Of a stretch of DNA of 64,000 nucleotides, positions 17,367 through 26,360 are shown one piece after another. The position numbers and the translations under genes are program-made. Source of the stretch: Paenibacillus sp. H1-7 (GTDB lineage Bacteria; Bacillota; Bacilli; Paenibacillales; NBRC-103111). Position 1 is the first letter of the stretch. Each line of letters begins with the position of its first letter. A model generated the notes under the pieces. That model searched no databases, was not told the origin of the DNA, and worked only from the letters and a program-made list of their open reading frames with translations. The stretch is taken from assembly GCF_022354825.1 (NCBI RefSeq), contig NZ_CP031168.1, positions 5,333,501 to 5,397,500 on the forward strand, given 5' to 3'.

Positions 17367-18506
17367 TTAGCAATCTCCTGCGCGAAGACGCTCGAGCTCG
17401 ATGCTTGCGAGCAGTAGAGGCGCTACGCCCATCAGCACATCGCTGACCACCGCTTCGCTCAAGTAGTAGGCATAAGAACCATCGCGGTATTTGCGTCCTC
17501 CGAGTCCTGCGCCATGGCATATGCCGTGAAGATGCACTCCCTGTTCATCCTCTGTGACGAATCGGGTAAGAATGCCTTCGTAAGCACGTTCGACGACACT
17601 TCGGTCTATTTCGGCCAAGTAGTTGAGCCGGATCCCCTTAGCCAGAGCATACGTGAGCATGCATGACCCGGATGCCTCCAAATAGTTGCCCGACCGGCCG
17701 TTGCAATCCATCACCTGATACCACACGCCGCTTTCTTGTTCTTGAGCCCGGACGACGGCGTTCGCCATACGCTCAAAGATGCCCAGCAGCTGTCCGCGCT
17801 TCGGATGACGGACAGGGAAATGCTCCAGCGCATCGACCAGCGCCATGGCATACCACCCCATCGCTCTCCCCCATACATGGCGGGAGCGCCCGGTGGCTCC
17901 GTCGCACCAACGCTGCTCTTTGCTCTCATCCCAGGCGTGATGGAGGAGGCCCGTCTGCGGGTTGCGCGTGTGCTTCTCAACGAGCAGCAGCTGGCGTGCC
18001 GCTTCGTCAAACCAGTCGTTCTCGCCAAACGTGCCGGCGAACTCCGCCATGAATGGCGAAGACATGTATAAACCGTCCAGCCACATTTGATAAGGGTATA
18101 TTTTCTTATGCCAGAATCCGCCCTCTTCCGTCCGTGGCTGACCAATCAATTGCGATTCCAGCAGCCGTGCCGCCTGTGCGTACTTGTCTTCTCCGGTTTC
18201 CCGCCACAGCCTCATCAAATGCTTGCCTTTGTTAATATGATCCAGATTATAGTCTTCCAGCGTGTACCCTTGAATCGCTCCGTCCTCCTGGATGAACACA
18301 TCCATTTGGCGCTTGACGAAATCATGATACCGCGACTCTTGCGTCCAATCTCCAAGCTGGCGGATGGCCGTCAACGCCATGCCGGCAACATAGCCCCATT
18401 TATTGCTTATATTGGGATGGTATCCGTCTACAGCGCGTGACAAGATCGTTTCGGCGATTTTGACGGACATCCGTTGTTCATTCTGTATATTAACAGTAGC
18501 CTGCAT
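17367..18506 (-). CDS. GH105 family unsaturated rhamnogalacturonyl hydrolase
   Basis: A 379-residue (alpha/alpha)6-barrel protein closely following the B. subtilis YteR pattern: WGYVAGMALTAI, YNLDHINKGKHL, MWLDGLYMSSPFMAEFA with the catalytic Asp at residue 144 (YteR Asp143), and WGRAMGWYAMALVDALEHFP. GH105 enzymes hydrate the double bond of the unsaturated uronic acid at the non-reducing end made by pectin or rhamnogalacturonan lyases. The resulting sugar then opens and is released. No signal peptide, so it is cytoplasmic. It is the last gene of the operon that begins with the permease at 31219. The family assignment is firm; unsaturated galacturonyl-rhamnose is the expected substrate. Confidence 0.94.
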   Translation of the reverse strand: MQATVNIQNEQRMSVKIAETILSRAVDGYHPNISNKWGYVAGMALTAIRQLGDWTQESRYHDFVKRQMDVFIQEDGAIQGYTLEDYNLDHINKGKHLMRLWRETGEDKYAQAARLLESQLIGQPRTEEGGFWHKKIYPYQMWLDGLYMSSPFMAEFAGTFGENDWFDEAARQLLLVEKHTRNPQTGLLHHAWDESKEQRWCDGATGRSRHVWGRAMGWYAMALVDALEHFPVRHPKRGQLLGIFERMANAVVRAQEQESGVWYQVMDCNGRSGNYLEASGSCMLTYALAKGIRLNYLAEIDRSVVERAYEGILTRFVTEDEQGVHLHGICHGAGLGGRKYRDGSYAYYLSEAVVSDVLMGVAPLLLASIELERLRAGDC

Positions 18507-18523
18507 ATTCCGTTTCCTCCTGT

Positions 18524-19663
18524 CTATGGTGTAAATAACGGCAAGCTGTCGAATTGCTCGGGGACCTGAACCAAATAAAGATTGCCGTACCCGTTCTTAT
18601 CGCTCGTAAACAATACTTGCTTGCCATCGGCGCTAAAGCGCGGATGTGCGTGTACCTTTTGCGAATGAAAGCTGCAGCGCAGCTCGCAAAGCGTTCGGGG
18701 ATCGTCGTAGACGCCGCCGATTTTTCTCCATACCGTAAGCGACTTTACATCGCCTTTCCCGTCAACGATCGCTTGGCCAAGCCCGTCTGCATAAGCATGC
18801 CACGTATTGAATGGGAACTCCGTCTCTTCCATCCCTGTATTATCGTAACGGATTGAACCGAAAAAGTTGGTTCCGTTCGCACGAAAGCCGTGATAGCCGA
18901 TGGTGTGGCCGTCTGGGTAAAAAAACTCATGACCCACCTTCTCTCCAGGTTCGAGCCTTGCCCTGATCTGCCACGCTTCCCCGGAACGGAGATCCAATCC
19001 CCATATGCGGTGGTCTACAAGATGCCATGGTCCCTCATGACAAAAGGTCATTAGCCAAGGCTCGACGGGAGAAGCATTAATATGGGTAATAAATCGTTTG
19101 GCCTCATATACCTTCTCCGCGCCGCCTTTTTCTGCGTCAATACGAATGATCATGCTGTGCGGGGCTGCTTCCATAAGCTCGCGGTGACCGACGTACCCGT
19201 TGCCGAGATCCAACCGGATGCTTGAGGATAAATCCTCCTGCACGCACGTCAGGACATAGCTGCCGCACGCGGTAGCACTGGCGTTCCCGAGACGATAGCC
19301 ATCAGGCGCTTCATACAAGAGGACCTCTTCCAAAGTCGATAAATCCAAACGGAACAAGCTTCGGTCTTTCTTGATAAAAGCGGCGCTTCCATCCGGCAGC
19401 AAAGATGCATCCAATTGGTCGTTATCCGGGTAAACCGTAAGCTGAGTGATTTCACCGCTTTCCACGTGCAAGCTGTACAAATTCGCGCTGTTTCCCCGGT
19501 CCGAGACGAACAAAAGGCGCTGTCCCCTGTCATACCAACCGCTTTCAGTAAAATACAAATGATGACTGTGCGCTTTATAGTCCGTCAACTGCGTCACTTC
19601 AAGTCCTGTCAGCCGGTCCGTGTAGGTCTTCCGCTCCGAAGGCCAGATGGTTCCTTTTCTCAT
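18524..19663 (-). CDS. PL22 family oligogalacturonate lyase
   Basis: A 379-residue seven-bladed beta-propeller. It opens with M-R-K-G-T-I-W-P-S-E, T-D-R-L-T-G-L-E-V-T-Q-L-T, then A-H-S-H-H-L-Y-F-T-E-S-G-W, followed by WD40-like/PD40 blades (L-L-F-V-S-D-R-G-N, V-L-F-T-S-D-K-N-G-Y-G-N-L-Y). PL22 enzymes split short oligogalacturonates, chiefly digalacturonate, by beta-elimination with a metal held by conserved His residues (HH, H-I-N-A-S-P and H-A-H-P here). The start was placed at 19663 because GGAGGA is seven bases before it; the in-frame ATG at 19669 is too close. It lies between the alpha/alpha-barrel enzyme and the GH105 gene and acts in the cytoplasm. Confidence 0.9.
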   Translation of the reverse strand: MRKGTIWPSERKTYTDRLTGLEVTQLTDYKAHSHHLYFTESGWYDRGQRLLFVSDRGNSANLYSLHVESGEITQLTVYPDNDQLDASLLPDGSAAFIKKDRSLFRLDLSTLEEVLLYEAPDGYRLGNASATACGSYVLTCVQEDLSSSIRLDLGNGYVGHRELMEAAPHSMIIRIDAEKGGAEKVYEAKRFITHINASPVEPWLMTFCHEGPWHLVDHRIWGLDLRSGEAWQIRARLEPGEKVGHEFFYPDGHTIGYHGFRANGTNFFGSIRYDNTGMEETEFPFNTWHAYADGLGQAIVDGKGDVKSLTVWRKIGGVYDDPRTLCELRCSFHSQKVHAHPRFSADGKQVLFTSDKNGYGNLYLVQVPEQFDSLPLFTP

Positions 19664-19694
19664 CTGCATATCCTCCTTCTCCAATTGGCATTTT

Positions 19695-21746
19695 TTACAA
19701 AAACGGCTTAAGCCCTTCCCACTTCACGTTCCAGCTTCCGTCCTTCGGAAAGCCCGGGTTCATCGCCTGCTCATTGCCTCTCCAGCCGCAGGCCATCATG
19801 GCAACCGCTGTCAACAAGCCGCCGTTCCCCGGCAAATAGGCCGTCAGCCCCGGACGCTGGTAATTGTGGCCGTTGGCCAAATACGAATTTTTGGTCGCAT
19901 CCATAAGCAGGAAATCAACCGCCAGCTCCGTTTCTCCCAGTCTGGCAGCGGTCATCGCGCACATCGGGAAATCCCAGCCCCAGGCGGAATCCCACTTCCA
20001 TACCTCCTTCACCTTCATCAGTGTGTTCCTCATAACCTCATGGTCAACCAGAGTTCCCGGCAATATGCCAAGAGCACCTAGCATGGAAGGATGGTCCCGA
20101 TTTTTTTCGGTGAATGTATCCGGACAATTCTCATGAGCGAGATAGACACCTTCCGCTTGCGGCGGTGGAGCCATGGAAGCTGCTACCTCAACCCACCTTG
20201 GATTGACTTCCTCCTTCAGCCTTTCTGCCCACTGTACCGCAATTTCCAATCCTTGCTTCCAGTATTCCAGCTCATAAGGCGGATTCTTGCTGCTGTGCAA
20301 ATGATGGCATTCCTGCGCAGGAATCAATGGAGGCCCGAGATCGAACACACGCTTTTCCTCATCTAAGTGAGCGTACGATACCATGAAATCCGCTGCCTCG
20401 AATACGATATTGCGGTATTGCTCCAGTAATTCGCGCGAAGGATTCGCTTGGTAGCACATCTCCGCCAGGACCATAGGATGAGGCTGCTGCCAGATTAGGC
20501 CGGGAGCGACCGGGGATGGGCATGGCTTGCCGTCGAAGCCGACCATTTTGGGCCAGCGGGCGCCTTCATACCCTTGTGAGGCCGCCAAATCACGAGCGAT
20601 CGGTAGAATCTCGCGATACCAATTCATGCTCTTCAGCAAGTAATCTTCCCTGCCCCATAATGGAAAATGCGACGCGTGCCACCAATGCATCTCCAAGTGA
20701 GCCTTGCCGAACCAGCTGTTGTACATGAGTCCCGTCTCCTGAGGAGGAATGGTGCCTCCGCTATGCATGGCGCACAGGAACTGAGATAGTACGACCCGGC
20801 GTTCCAGCTCGAAAGCTCTCGGGTCGGAGCTGCCGGAAAAATCGATGGCCGCTCCGTTCATCCAGAATGCCTCCCAGCCTCTCTCGCTGGATTCCACAAT
20901 ATCACGGATGGATACCGTCTGTGGTGATTCCGGAGCAAAGGAAACAGAAAATTCAAACAATTCTCCATGTACCTCAGGCACTAATGTGAACTCATGCGTT
21001 CCCGATCGCTCCAGACGTCCTGAGCTCCATTCCCAGCCGACCACATAACGGTCCTCGTCCATCGTTCTTTCTAGCAGCGCCCGGCTGGCTTCCAGCTTGG
21101 TAAGCAGTGTCCGGTGCCGTTCGTCATTGTCCCAATCCGGATACACAGCTTTGGCCCAAGCCGTATGAACCATATCGGGTGCGGGAAAGCGCATGAACAC
21201 TTGAAGACGGCCTTGGGCGATCAGCGGAGATTCCACACGTACGCCGACCGTATCGGAATCAGCGTGGCATGCCGTAGTTACGCGAACAGGAATACCCTGT
21301 ACGGTATATTCACTGGTTACGACTCCAGTCCACAAATTTAATTGCTGTTGTATGTTTGCCATATCTTCTGCCGCAGCTTCCTCGCCGGACTCCAGAAGAA
21401 ACCGGAAGGAAATTCGGCCGAGCTGCAGCCGATGCGGATTTTGCCGCAGCCAATGATAGGCTTCCGGGTTGTTACCCGGCTTCATAGGATAGCCTACGAG
21501 CCGGCCGTGGGTATCGAACATCTGTTGATCGGCATCCTTATCCGTAAACCGGTTCGGGCCTCCTGTGAAATGCCAGCCCCAATTGGACTGCGTGCCGAGC
21601 GGCACCTCGTACTGCTCCGGGAACGACTGCAGCCCGGTAATGTCGCAGCTGAAGGCAAATTCCGAATTGCCCACGGAAAATGGGGACAGCGGATCCAATT
21701 TGTTCAGCTCGGGATTATGTCTTTCTACGATTCGTCGTCTATCCAT
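19695..21746 (-). CDS. (Alpha/alpha)6-barrel glycoside hydrolase-like protein (GH65/GH95-clan relative)
   Basis: A 683-residue protein without signal peptide. The N-terminal ~250 residues form a beta-sandwich beginning L-S-P-F-S-V-G-N-S-E-F-A-F-S, the opening seen in GH65/GH95-type enzymes. The barrel follows with LMYNSWFGKAHLEMHWWHASHFPLW (residues ~345-370), W-P-K-M-V-G-F-D-G, LIWQQPHPMVLAEM, and W-K-W-D-S-A-W-G-W-D-F-P. The E-M-H-W-W-H and D-F-P-M-C positions are probably in the active site. Its place between PL22 and an AraC regulator makes it a pectin-oligosaccharide enzyme. I cannot give a GH family with confidence. A good AAGGAGG site fixes the start. Confidence 0.7.
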   Translation of the reverse strand: MDRRRIVERHNPELNKLDPLSPFSVGNSEFAFSCDITGLQSFPEQYEVPLGTQSNWGWHFTGGPNRFTDKDADQQMFDTHGRLVGYPMKPGNNPEAYHWLRQNPHRLQLGRISFRFLLESGEEAAAEDMANIQQQLNLWTGVVTSEYTVQGIPVRVTTACHADSDTVGVRVESPLIAQGRLQVFMRFPAPDMVHTAWAKAVYPDWDNDERHRTLLTKLEASRALLERTMDEDRYVVGWEWSSGRLERSGTHEFTLVPEVHGELFEFSVSFAPESPQTVSIRDIVESSERGWEAFWMNGAAIDFSGSSDPRAFELERRVVLSQFLCAMHSGGTIPPQETGLMYNSWFGKAHLEMHWWHASHFPLWGREDYLLKSMNWYREILPIARDLAASQGYEGARWPKMVGFDGKPCPSPVAPGLIWQQPHPMVLAEMCYQANPSRELLEQYRNIVFEAADFMVSYAHLDEEKRVFDLGPPLIPAQECHHLHSSKNPPYELEYWKQGLEIAVQWAERLKEEVNPRWVEVAASMAPPPQAEGVYLAHENCPDTFTEKNRDHPSMLGALGILPGTLVDHEVMRNTLMKVKEVWKWDSAWGWDFPMCAMTAARLGETELAVDFLLMDATKNSYLANGHNYQRPGLTAYLPGNGGLLTAVAMMACGWRGNEQAMNPGFPKDGSWNVKWEGLKPFL

Positions 21747-21785
21747 ATGATTTCCTCCTTGGACCTTATGCCGGAGGACCCGTCC

Positions 21786-24062
21786 TTATTCGATCGGAAA
21801 GTCCATCCGGGTTCTCATCATATCCCGATACTTGCCGGGGGTAATATCTTTAAATTTGCGAAAGATACGGATAAAGCTGTTCTCGTGCTGGTAGCCTACC
21901 ATTAACGCGATGTCCGATATGCGGGAATCGGTTTTGATCAGCAGCTCAGCCGCGCGATCTACACGCAGTTGGGTTAAGTAGTTGTATATGGTCTCGCCCG
22001 TCTCCTGCTTGAACACCTGGCTGGCAAGACTACTGCTGATTCCAATAGAATCGGCGATTTCGGGAATGCCGATCGGCTCTCCGAGATGCTCCTTCATATA
22101 GTCGATCATGCGCTGGCACATCATGAAATCTTTGCTTTCAACAAGCTGCCGATATCGCTGAATCAATGGAACCATCCTGCGGTTCAGCTCCAGTCTTATG
22201 TCGTCCAGATGCAGCGTCTCGAATTGCTCGTAAGCAGGACCCGTCTCCTGCTCCTCCGCAGGATGGAGCTGTTCAATCCGTTCAGCCACCTCCTGAAGGA
22301 AGGACACTACAGCAGAAGGATATTCGTATTGTGTGCGCAAATGGCTGAAAATTTGATCCATCGCGTCGTTAGCCGTAGGCTCATCTCCCGCTTGAATGGC
22401 ATGAATCAACTCTTCAAGCGCGCGTCCGACAGGAAGCGGATCTTTCACTTCATGCTCCGACACCTTATGGAATGGAATCACTTGGCCATAGCCTTGATAT
22501 ACGCGGTACGCCAGGGCATTCTCCGCTTCAAGCATAGCTTGCTTTAATCGCGTGACATCCGTCTGCGGGGTGCTGATGCCCGCGGATACTCCGAACTTCA
22601 ATAAATCGAAGATGACGCCGATCGCTTCGGACAGCTTTTTTTCCGCAGATTCCCCTTGCTCACGAGGCTGCAGCAGAACAGCGGTCTTGTCTCTGCCAAA
22701 ATCGGTGCAGACGATTCGCCACTGCGGCTCGAACAGCTCGGCAATAATGTTCGCAAACGCGAATTTTAACAGCGACCGGTCCGAATCCGAATATCGCCTC
22801 AACCACTCTTCGAACTTGTCGATCGACAAAATGGCTACGTATACCGGAGCCTTCTGCCAATCGCTAAAGTACCGGTCCCACTTCTCCTGAATATCCCGTT
22901 TGCCGGTCAAATTGCCGGTATACATATCGTGGAGCAGCTTGGAGGACGCCTCCGATATCGTCTCTCGGACCAGCCTGGACAGATGCGCATGGTTACTGAT
23001 CAGCTCATCGGTCAGCTTCTCGAGGTCGATGCCTCCCATTCCGTCCTCTCTTCGCTCATAGGCACTGAACAGCTGCCGCAACCGCCGCACCGGCCGAAAC
23101 GCCTCGGCATTAATATAGAAGATCGTCACCCCGCCGAGCGCCAATGCGGCAATGGATACTAGCAATACGGTATCGCGGACCTTTTTGGACTTGGCCAGCA
23201 GGCTGTCCTGCACAACAATGGAAACATACTTCCACCCTGTTACGGGGGATTCCAATTGATTCACCAGCAGCTTACGGTCCCGGTAAGTGATATCGCCGTT
23301 ATGCTCTTCTTTCAGCTTGGCAAGCACCTGTCCCATCGCTTCCTGATCGAACTCAAAATTCGATACGGAGTATAAGATTTCTCCACGCTCGTCAATGATG
23401 TAACGCATCCGGTTAATATCGTTAAGGCTTGTGTTCAGCTTGGAAAACAGCTCTTCATCCTTCAGATTGACGGCGACAATGCCCCTAAACTCGCCCTGCA
23501 GCTTGATCTTTCGGAACAACGTCAGCTCCGAACCGTTTTTGCTCGCACCTGCGGGAACCTGCCTCTTCTTGATGACCGTCATCTTATCCCCAAACTCGTC
23601 TGCTACGCGAATCCACGCGGAGTCGTCAAACGTCAGCTTGCTGGAGCTGTAGCCTTGAGGGATGGCGACGAAGCTGCCCCTTTTCAGATCATAAATATAA
23701 ATACTCTTCACATACTTCGAGTTGCTGACCAAGGTGGACAGCAGCTGATACAGCTCCGAGATGTTGCTGTACGAATTTTGAACCTCGCTTGTCAAAAATT
23801 GATACACATTGGCATTCAACGCCACCTGAATCGCTACCTGATCGCTCTCTTTGATCGAATCGTCGATCACGTTCATGTTGAACTGAAGCATTTGGCGCTG
23901 GGGCTCGCTTAGCTCCTCTTGCAGCACCGATTTGGATGTATAATAGGAAGTCAGGCTTACGGCCAGAATGATGAGGAAAACCGATACGGTCAAAATCAAT
24001 ACAAGCCGGATTTGTGTATGAGCCCAATTGTACTTTAGCCATTTCTTGAGGGATTGCATCAC
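21786..24062 (-). CDS. Membrane-anchored AraC-family transcriptional regulator
   Basis: A 758-residue sensor-regulator. One membrane segment lies at about residues 18-38 and another at about 300-322, with a ~260-residue extracellular sensor domain between them (dCache-like). A cytoplasmic middle part follows, and the last ~100 residues are the double AraC helix-turn-helix (G-I-P-E-I-A-D-S-I-G-I-S-S-S, then I-S-D-I-A-L-M-V-G-Y-Q-H-E-N-S-F-I-R-I-F-R-K). This layout is common in Paenibacillus glycan loci, where the outer domain senses a sugar or binding protein directly. The first codon pair is GTG-ATG; the ATG at 24059 may be the true start. It lies inside the operon it probably controls, 39 bases before the next gene. 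Confidence 0.9.
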   Translation of the reverse strand: MMQSLKKWLKYNWAHTQIRLVLILTVSVFLIILAVSLTSYYTSKSVLQEELSEPQRQMLQFNMNVIDDSIKESDQVAIQVALNANVYQFLTSEVQNSYSNISELYQLLSTLVSNSKYVKSIYIYDLKRGSFVAIPQGYSSSKLTFDDSAWIRVADEFGDKMTVIKKRQVPAGASKNGSELTLFRKIKLQGEFRGIVAVNLKDEELFSKLNTSLNDINRMRYIIDERGEILYSVSNFEFDQEAMGQVLAKLKEEHNGDITYRDRKLLVNQLESPVTGWKYVSIVVQDSLLAKSKKVRDTVLLVSIAALALGGVTIFYINAEAFRPVRRLRQLFSAYERREDGMGGIDLEKLTDELISNHAHLSRLVRETISEASSKLLHDMYTGNLTGKRDIQEKWDRYFSDWQKAPVYVAILSIDKFEEWLRRYSDSDRSLLKFAFANIIAELFEPQWRIVCTDFGRDKTAVLLQPREQGESAEKKLSEAIGVIFDLLKFGVSAGISTPQTDVTRLKQAMLEAENALAYRVYQGYGQVIPFHKVSEHEVKDPLPVGRALEELIHAIQAGDEPTANDAMDQIFSHLRTQYEYPSAVVSFLQEVAERIEQLHPAEEQETGPAYEQFETLHLDDIRLELNRRMVPLIQRYRQLVESKDFMMCQRMIDYMKEHLGEPIGIPEIADSIGISSSLASQVFKQETGETIYNYLTQLRVDRAAELLIKTDSRISDIALMVGYQHENSFIRIFRKFKDITPGKYRDMMRTRMDFPIE

Positions 24063-24156
24063 GAATTCGTTCCCACCTTATGCCGAATATTGTTCAATTA
24101 TATCGCGATTCGGCCCCCAAGACACGCATAACCTGGTTTTCCCCTTCGCTTCAGCC

Positions 24157-26322
24157 TTACAAGCCCAGATGTTCTTTCATTCGCTCCGTTTCAATCCCTG
24201 CCAGCAGTACTATGCCGATACCGTGAGTATCATTAAGATTCCAACCCAAATCATGCTTGTAATACGCGTTGTGATAGGACCAGCTGGACCCCTTGCACAC
24301 TCCGTACAGATTGCCGCGCTTGTCGATAGCACGATCACACAAGCCTTCCCATCCCTGCAATACCGCACGAACATACGGATCCTGATATTCCAGCCAGCCA
24401 TGTCGAACTCCTAAAGCGAAGCCGTACATGAACATCGAGGTGCAAGAAGCCTCCTCGTAGGATTCAGGATCGGTTAATACCTGATGCCATAAACCATGTA
24501 TCCCCTGAAGTTTGCGGTACCCCTCGGCCAGCTCGCGGTAGAAGGAAAGAATCTCCGCATAGCGCTCATTCTCTCTAGGAAGGACGGCAAGCAGCACAGC
24601 CAGTGAAAAGAAGACCCAGCCGTTGCCCCGGCCCCAGGTCGTTCGGGACTGTTTGCCAAGATTCACGTCATACACATGGGACATAATGCTTTGCTCCGGC
24701 ATGAACAAATACTTCTTATATAGCAAAAGCTGCCGGGCCGCTTCATCGATATAGCGAAGATCGCCGGTAAGCTCAGCGTACCTGCATAAAAAAGGAACGC
24801 TCATATACATATCGTCGCACCACATCGTGTTGTGCATGCTTGGAGATACGCCGATATGGCGGTACAAAGCTCCATCCTCCATGCGGTCCTGCTCGTTCAT
24901 AATATAATGTGCTATATCGTCAAAAATAGGCTGTGCCCCTTTCAAAGGGCGGATACGATCCGCAAGGATCGCCAGTGCCCCGAACGACCCGCAGTCATCC
25001 AGGCTGTCGATATGAGACAGCTGATTATTCAGCCCTGCTGCGCCATAGCGTTCGCGGTCCCATAGAGAATAAGCGTACGTTGATGTTGCAAACTCGACAT
25101 GGCGGCTCACATAGTCCAATAGATCATCCCTGCGCAGCACGCTGCCTGTTTCAAGAAGTCCGAACAGCGTAACGCCGAGCGGGTAGTTCCATCTTCCGAA
25201 CAGCTCGTTCTCGAGAAACGGCCGAATATTGGCGCCGGGCTCGTCCGTCGTCCAGAAGATCGAGCCTCCATCGCCATCTGCTATCGTATCCAACATGAGA
25301 TATTCGGCAGCATCTACTTGGGTATCTGCTGGAAACGGGCCCAAATACAGCCATTGGCCTTCGTAGCCGTGAATGCGGCGCGGACAAGCCAGCTCTACCT
25401 TCGAGGATGTAAGCTCCGCCTGAAATCCCCAGCCGTCTTCTCTCGCAATACATTGCACGAGAAGCTCCTGTTTGCCGGGTTTTGCATCCACTTGCAGGGA
25501 AAAGTCTCCGCGGCGGGACACGCTATAGATTTCACTGCCTTCAAGCACGAACGAGATTGGGCCATAGGCCGTTCCTTCGATCGTTACCCGTTCCACGGCT
25601 GCAGAATTGTTCACAATCGTCGTCCATGCATAGGCGGATGCTCCGGGACGATGTCCGTAAAGCGCCTGCAGCCCGCCGGATTCCTCAAGAGCATCCCCTC
25701 GGGAAGGAAGCCATTCCGCACCGGTGCTCGCTTCCGCTTGGGAAGCTCCGGGAATCGACTTGAGGGCCGAATCCACGGGAGCCGTATAAATCCAGCCTTC
25801 CTCCCCTTCGCGATCCGTTGAAGGAGCAAGGAAGTGATACGGCTTGTTTTTGCGATTGCCCGTACCGAACTCCGCGCCGCTGCCCCCGGCTGCATTTTTG
25901 CCCAGCTCCAGCACGAAGTGATTCCAGCCACGCAGCAGGGCAACCTTCAGCTTTATCAGCGCGGCTCCCTCCGACTCCTCTTCCGGAGCGGAACCGAAGC
26001 GCTTTTCGCCGTTGTGGTACAGCCGCACAGGACCGTAGCAGCGCACATGGAAAATAAAGTCCTGCGCCTGGTCCACCCAAAGCTTGGCCCAAGCGTATAC
26101 GCGCTGGCCTTCCTTCAGCTCAGGGAACATGCTGCCTATAGGAAACTGATAAAGATGATGATCCTGCTTGAGAATCTCGCTGTCTCTGGTAACCCGATAT
26201 ACTGGTCCATGCGGCGGATTGTCGCCAACATATCGCTGAGCCATGACGGCCAGCACATGAGGGATATCCGTGCCGGATGTTTGTGAAGCAATGCTTTCTA
26301 TTGGATTAAAATAAGGGCTCAC
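24157..26322 (-). CDS. Two-domain GH105/GH88-like hydrolase with N-terminal beta-sandwich region
   Basis: A 721-residue protein. The first ~350 residues are beta-rich and include galactose-binding-like stretches (DFIFHVRCYGPVRLYHNGEK, LLRGWNHFVLELGKN). The last ~350 residues are a GH105/GH88 (alpha/alpha)6 barrel: N-T-M-W-C-D-D-M-Y-M-S-V-P-F-L carries the catalytic Asp position, then TTWGRGNGWVFFSLAV and EEASCTSMFMYGFALG. It should remove an unsaturated uronic acid from a larger or branched oligosaccharide than the short GH105 at 17367. The start is a GTG with GGAGG ten bases upstream. It is between the oxidoreductase and the AraC gene. Confidence 0.82.
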   Translation of the reverse strand: MSPYFNPIESIASQTSGTDIPHVLAVMAQRYVGDNPPHGPVYRVTRDSEILKQDHHLYQFPIGSMFPELKEGQRVYAWAKLWVDQAQDFIFHVRCYGPVRLYHNGEKRFGSAPEEESEGAALIKLKVALLRGWNHFVLELGKNAAGGSGAEFGTGNRKNKPYHFLAPSTDREGEEGWIYTAPVDSALKSIPGASQAEASTGAEWLPSRGDALEESGGLQALYGHRPGASAYAWTTIVNNSAAVERVTIEGTAYGPISFVLEGSEIYSVSRRGDFSLQVDAKPGKQELLVQCIAREDGWGFQAELTSSKVELACPRRIHGYEGQWLYLGPFPADTQVDAAEYLMLDTIADGDGGSIFWTTDEPGANIRPFLENELFGRWNYPLGVTLFGLLETGSVLRRDDLLDYVSRHVEFATSTYAYSLWDRERYGAAGLNNQLSHIDSLDDCGSFGALAILADRIRPLKGAQPIFDDIAHYIMNEQDRMEDGALYRHIGVSPSMHNTMWCDDMYMSVPFLCRYAELTGDLRYIDEAARQLLLYKKYLFMPEQSIMSHVYDVNLGKQSRTTWGRGNGWVFFSLAVLLAVLPRENERYAEILSFYRELAEGYRKLQGIHGLWHQVLTDPESYEEASCTSMFMYGFALGVRHGWLEYQDPYVRAVLQGWEGLCDRAIDKRGNLYGVCKGSSWSYHNAYYKHDLGWNLNDTHGIGIVLLAGIETERMKEHLGL

Positions 26323-26360
26323 TTCTTTGTATCCTCCTTCGTTGCCCTGGGCAGCTAATT

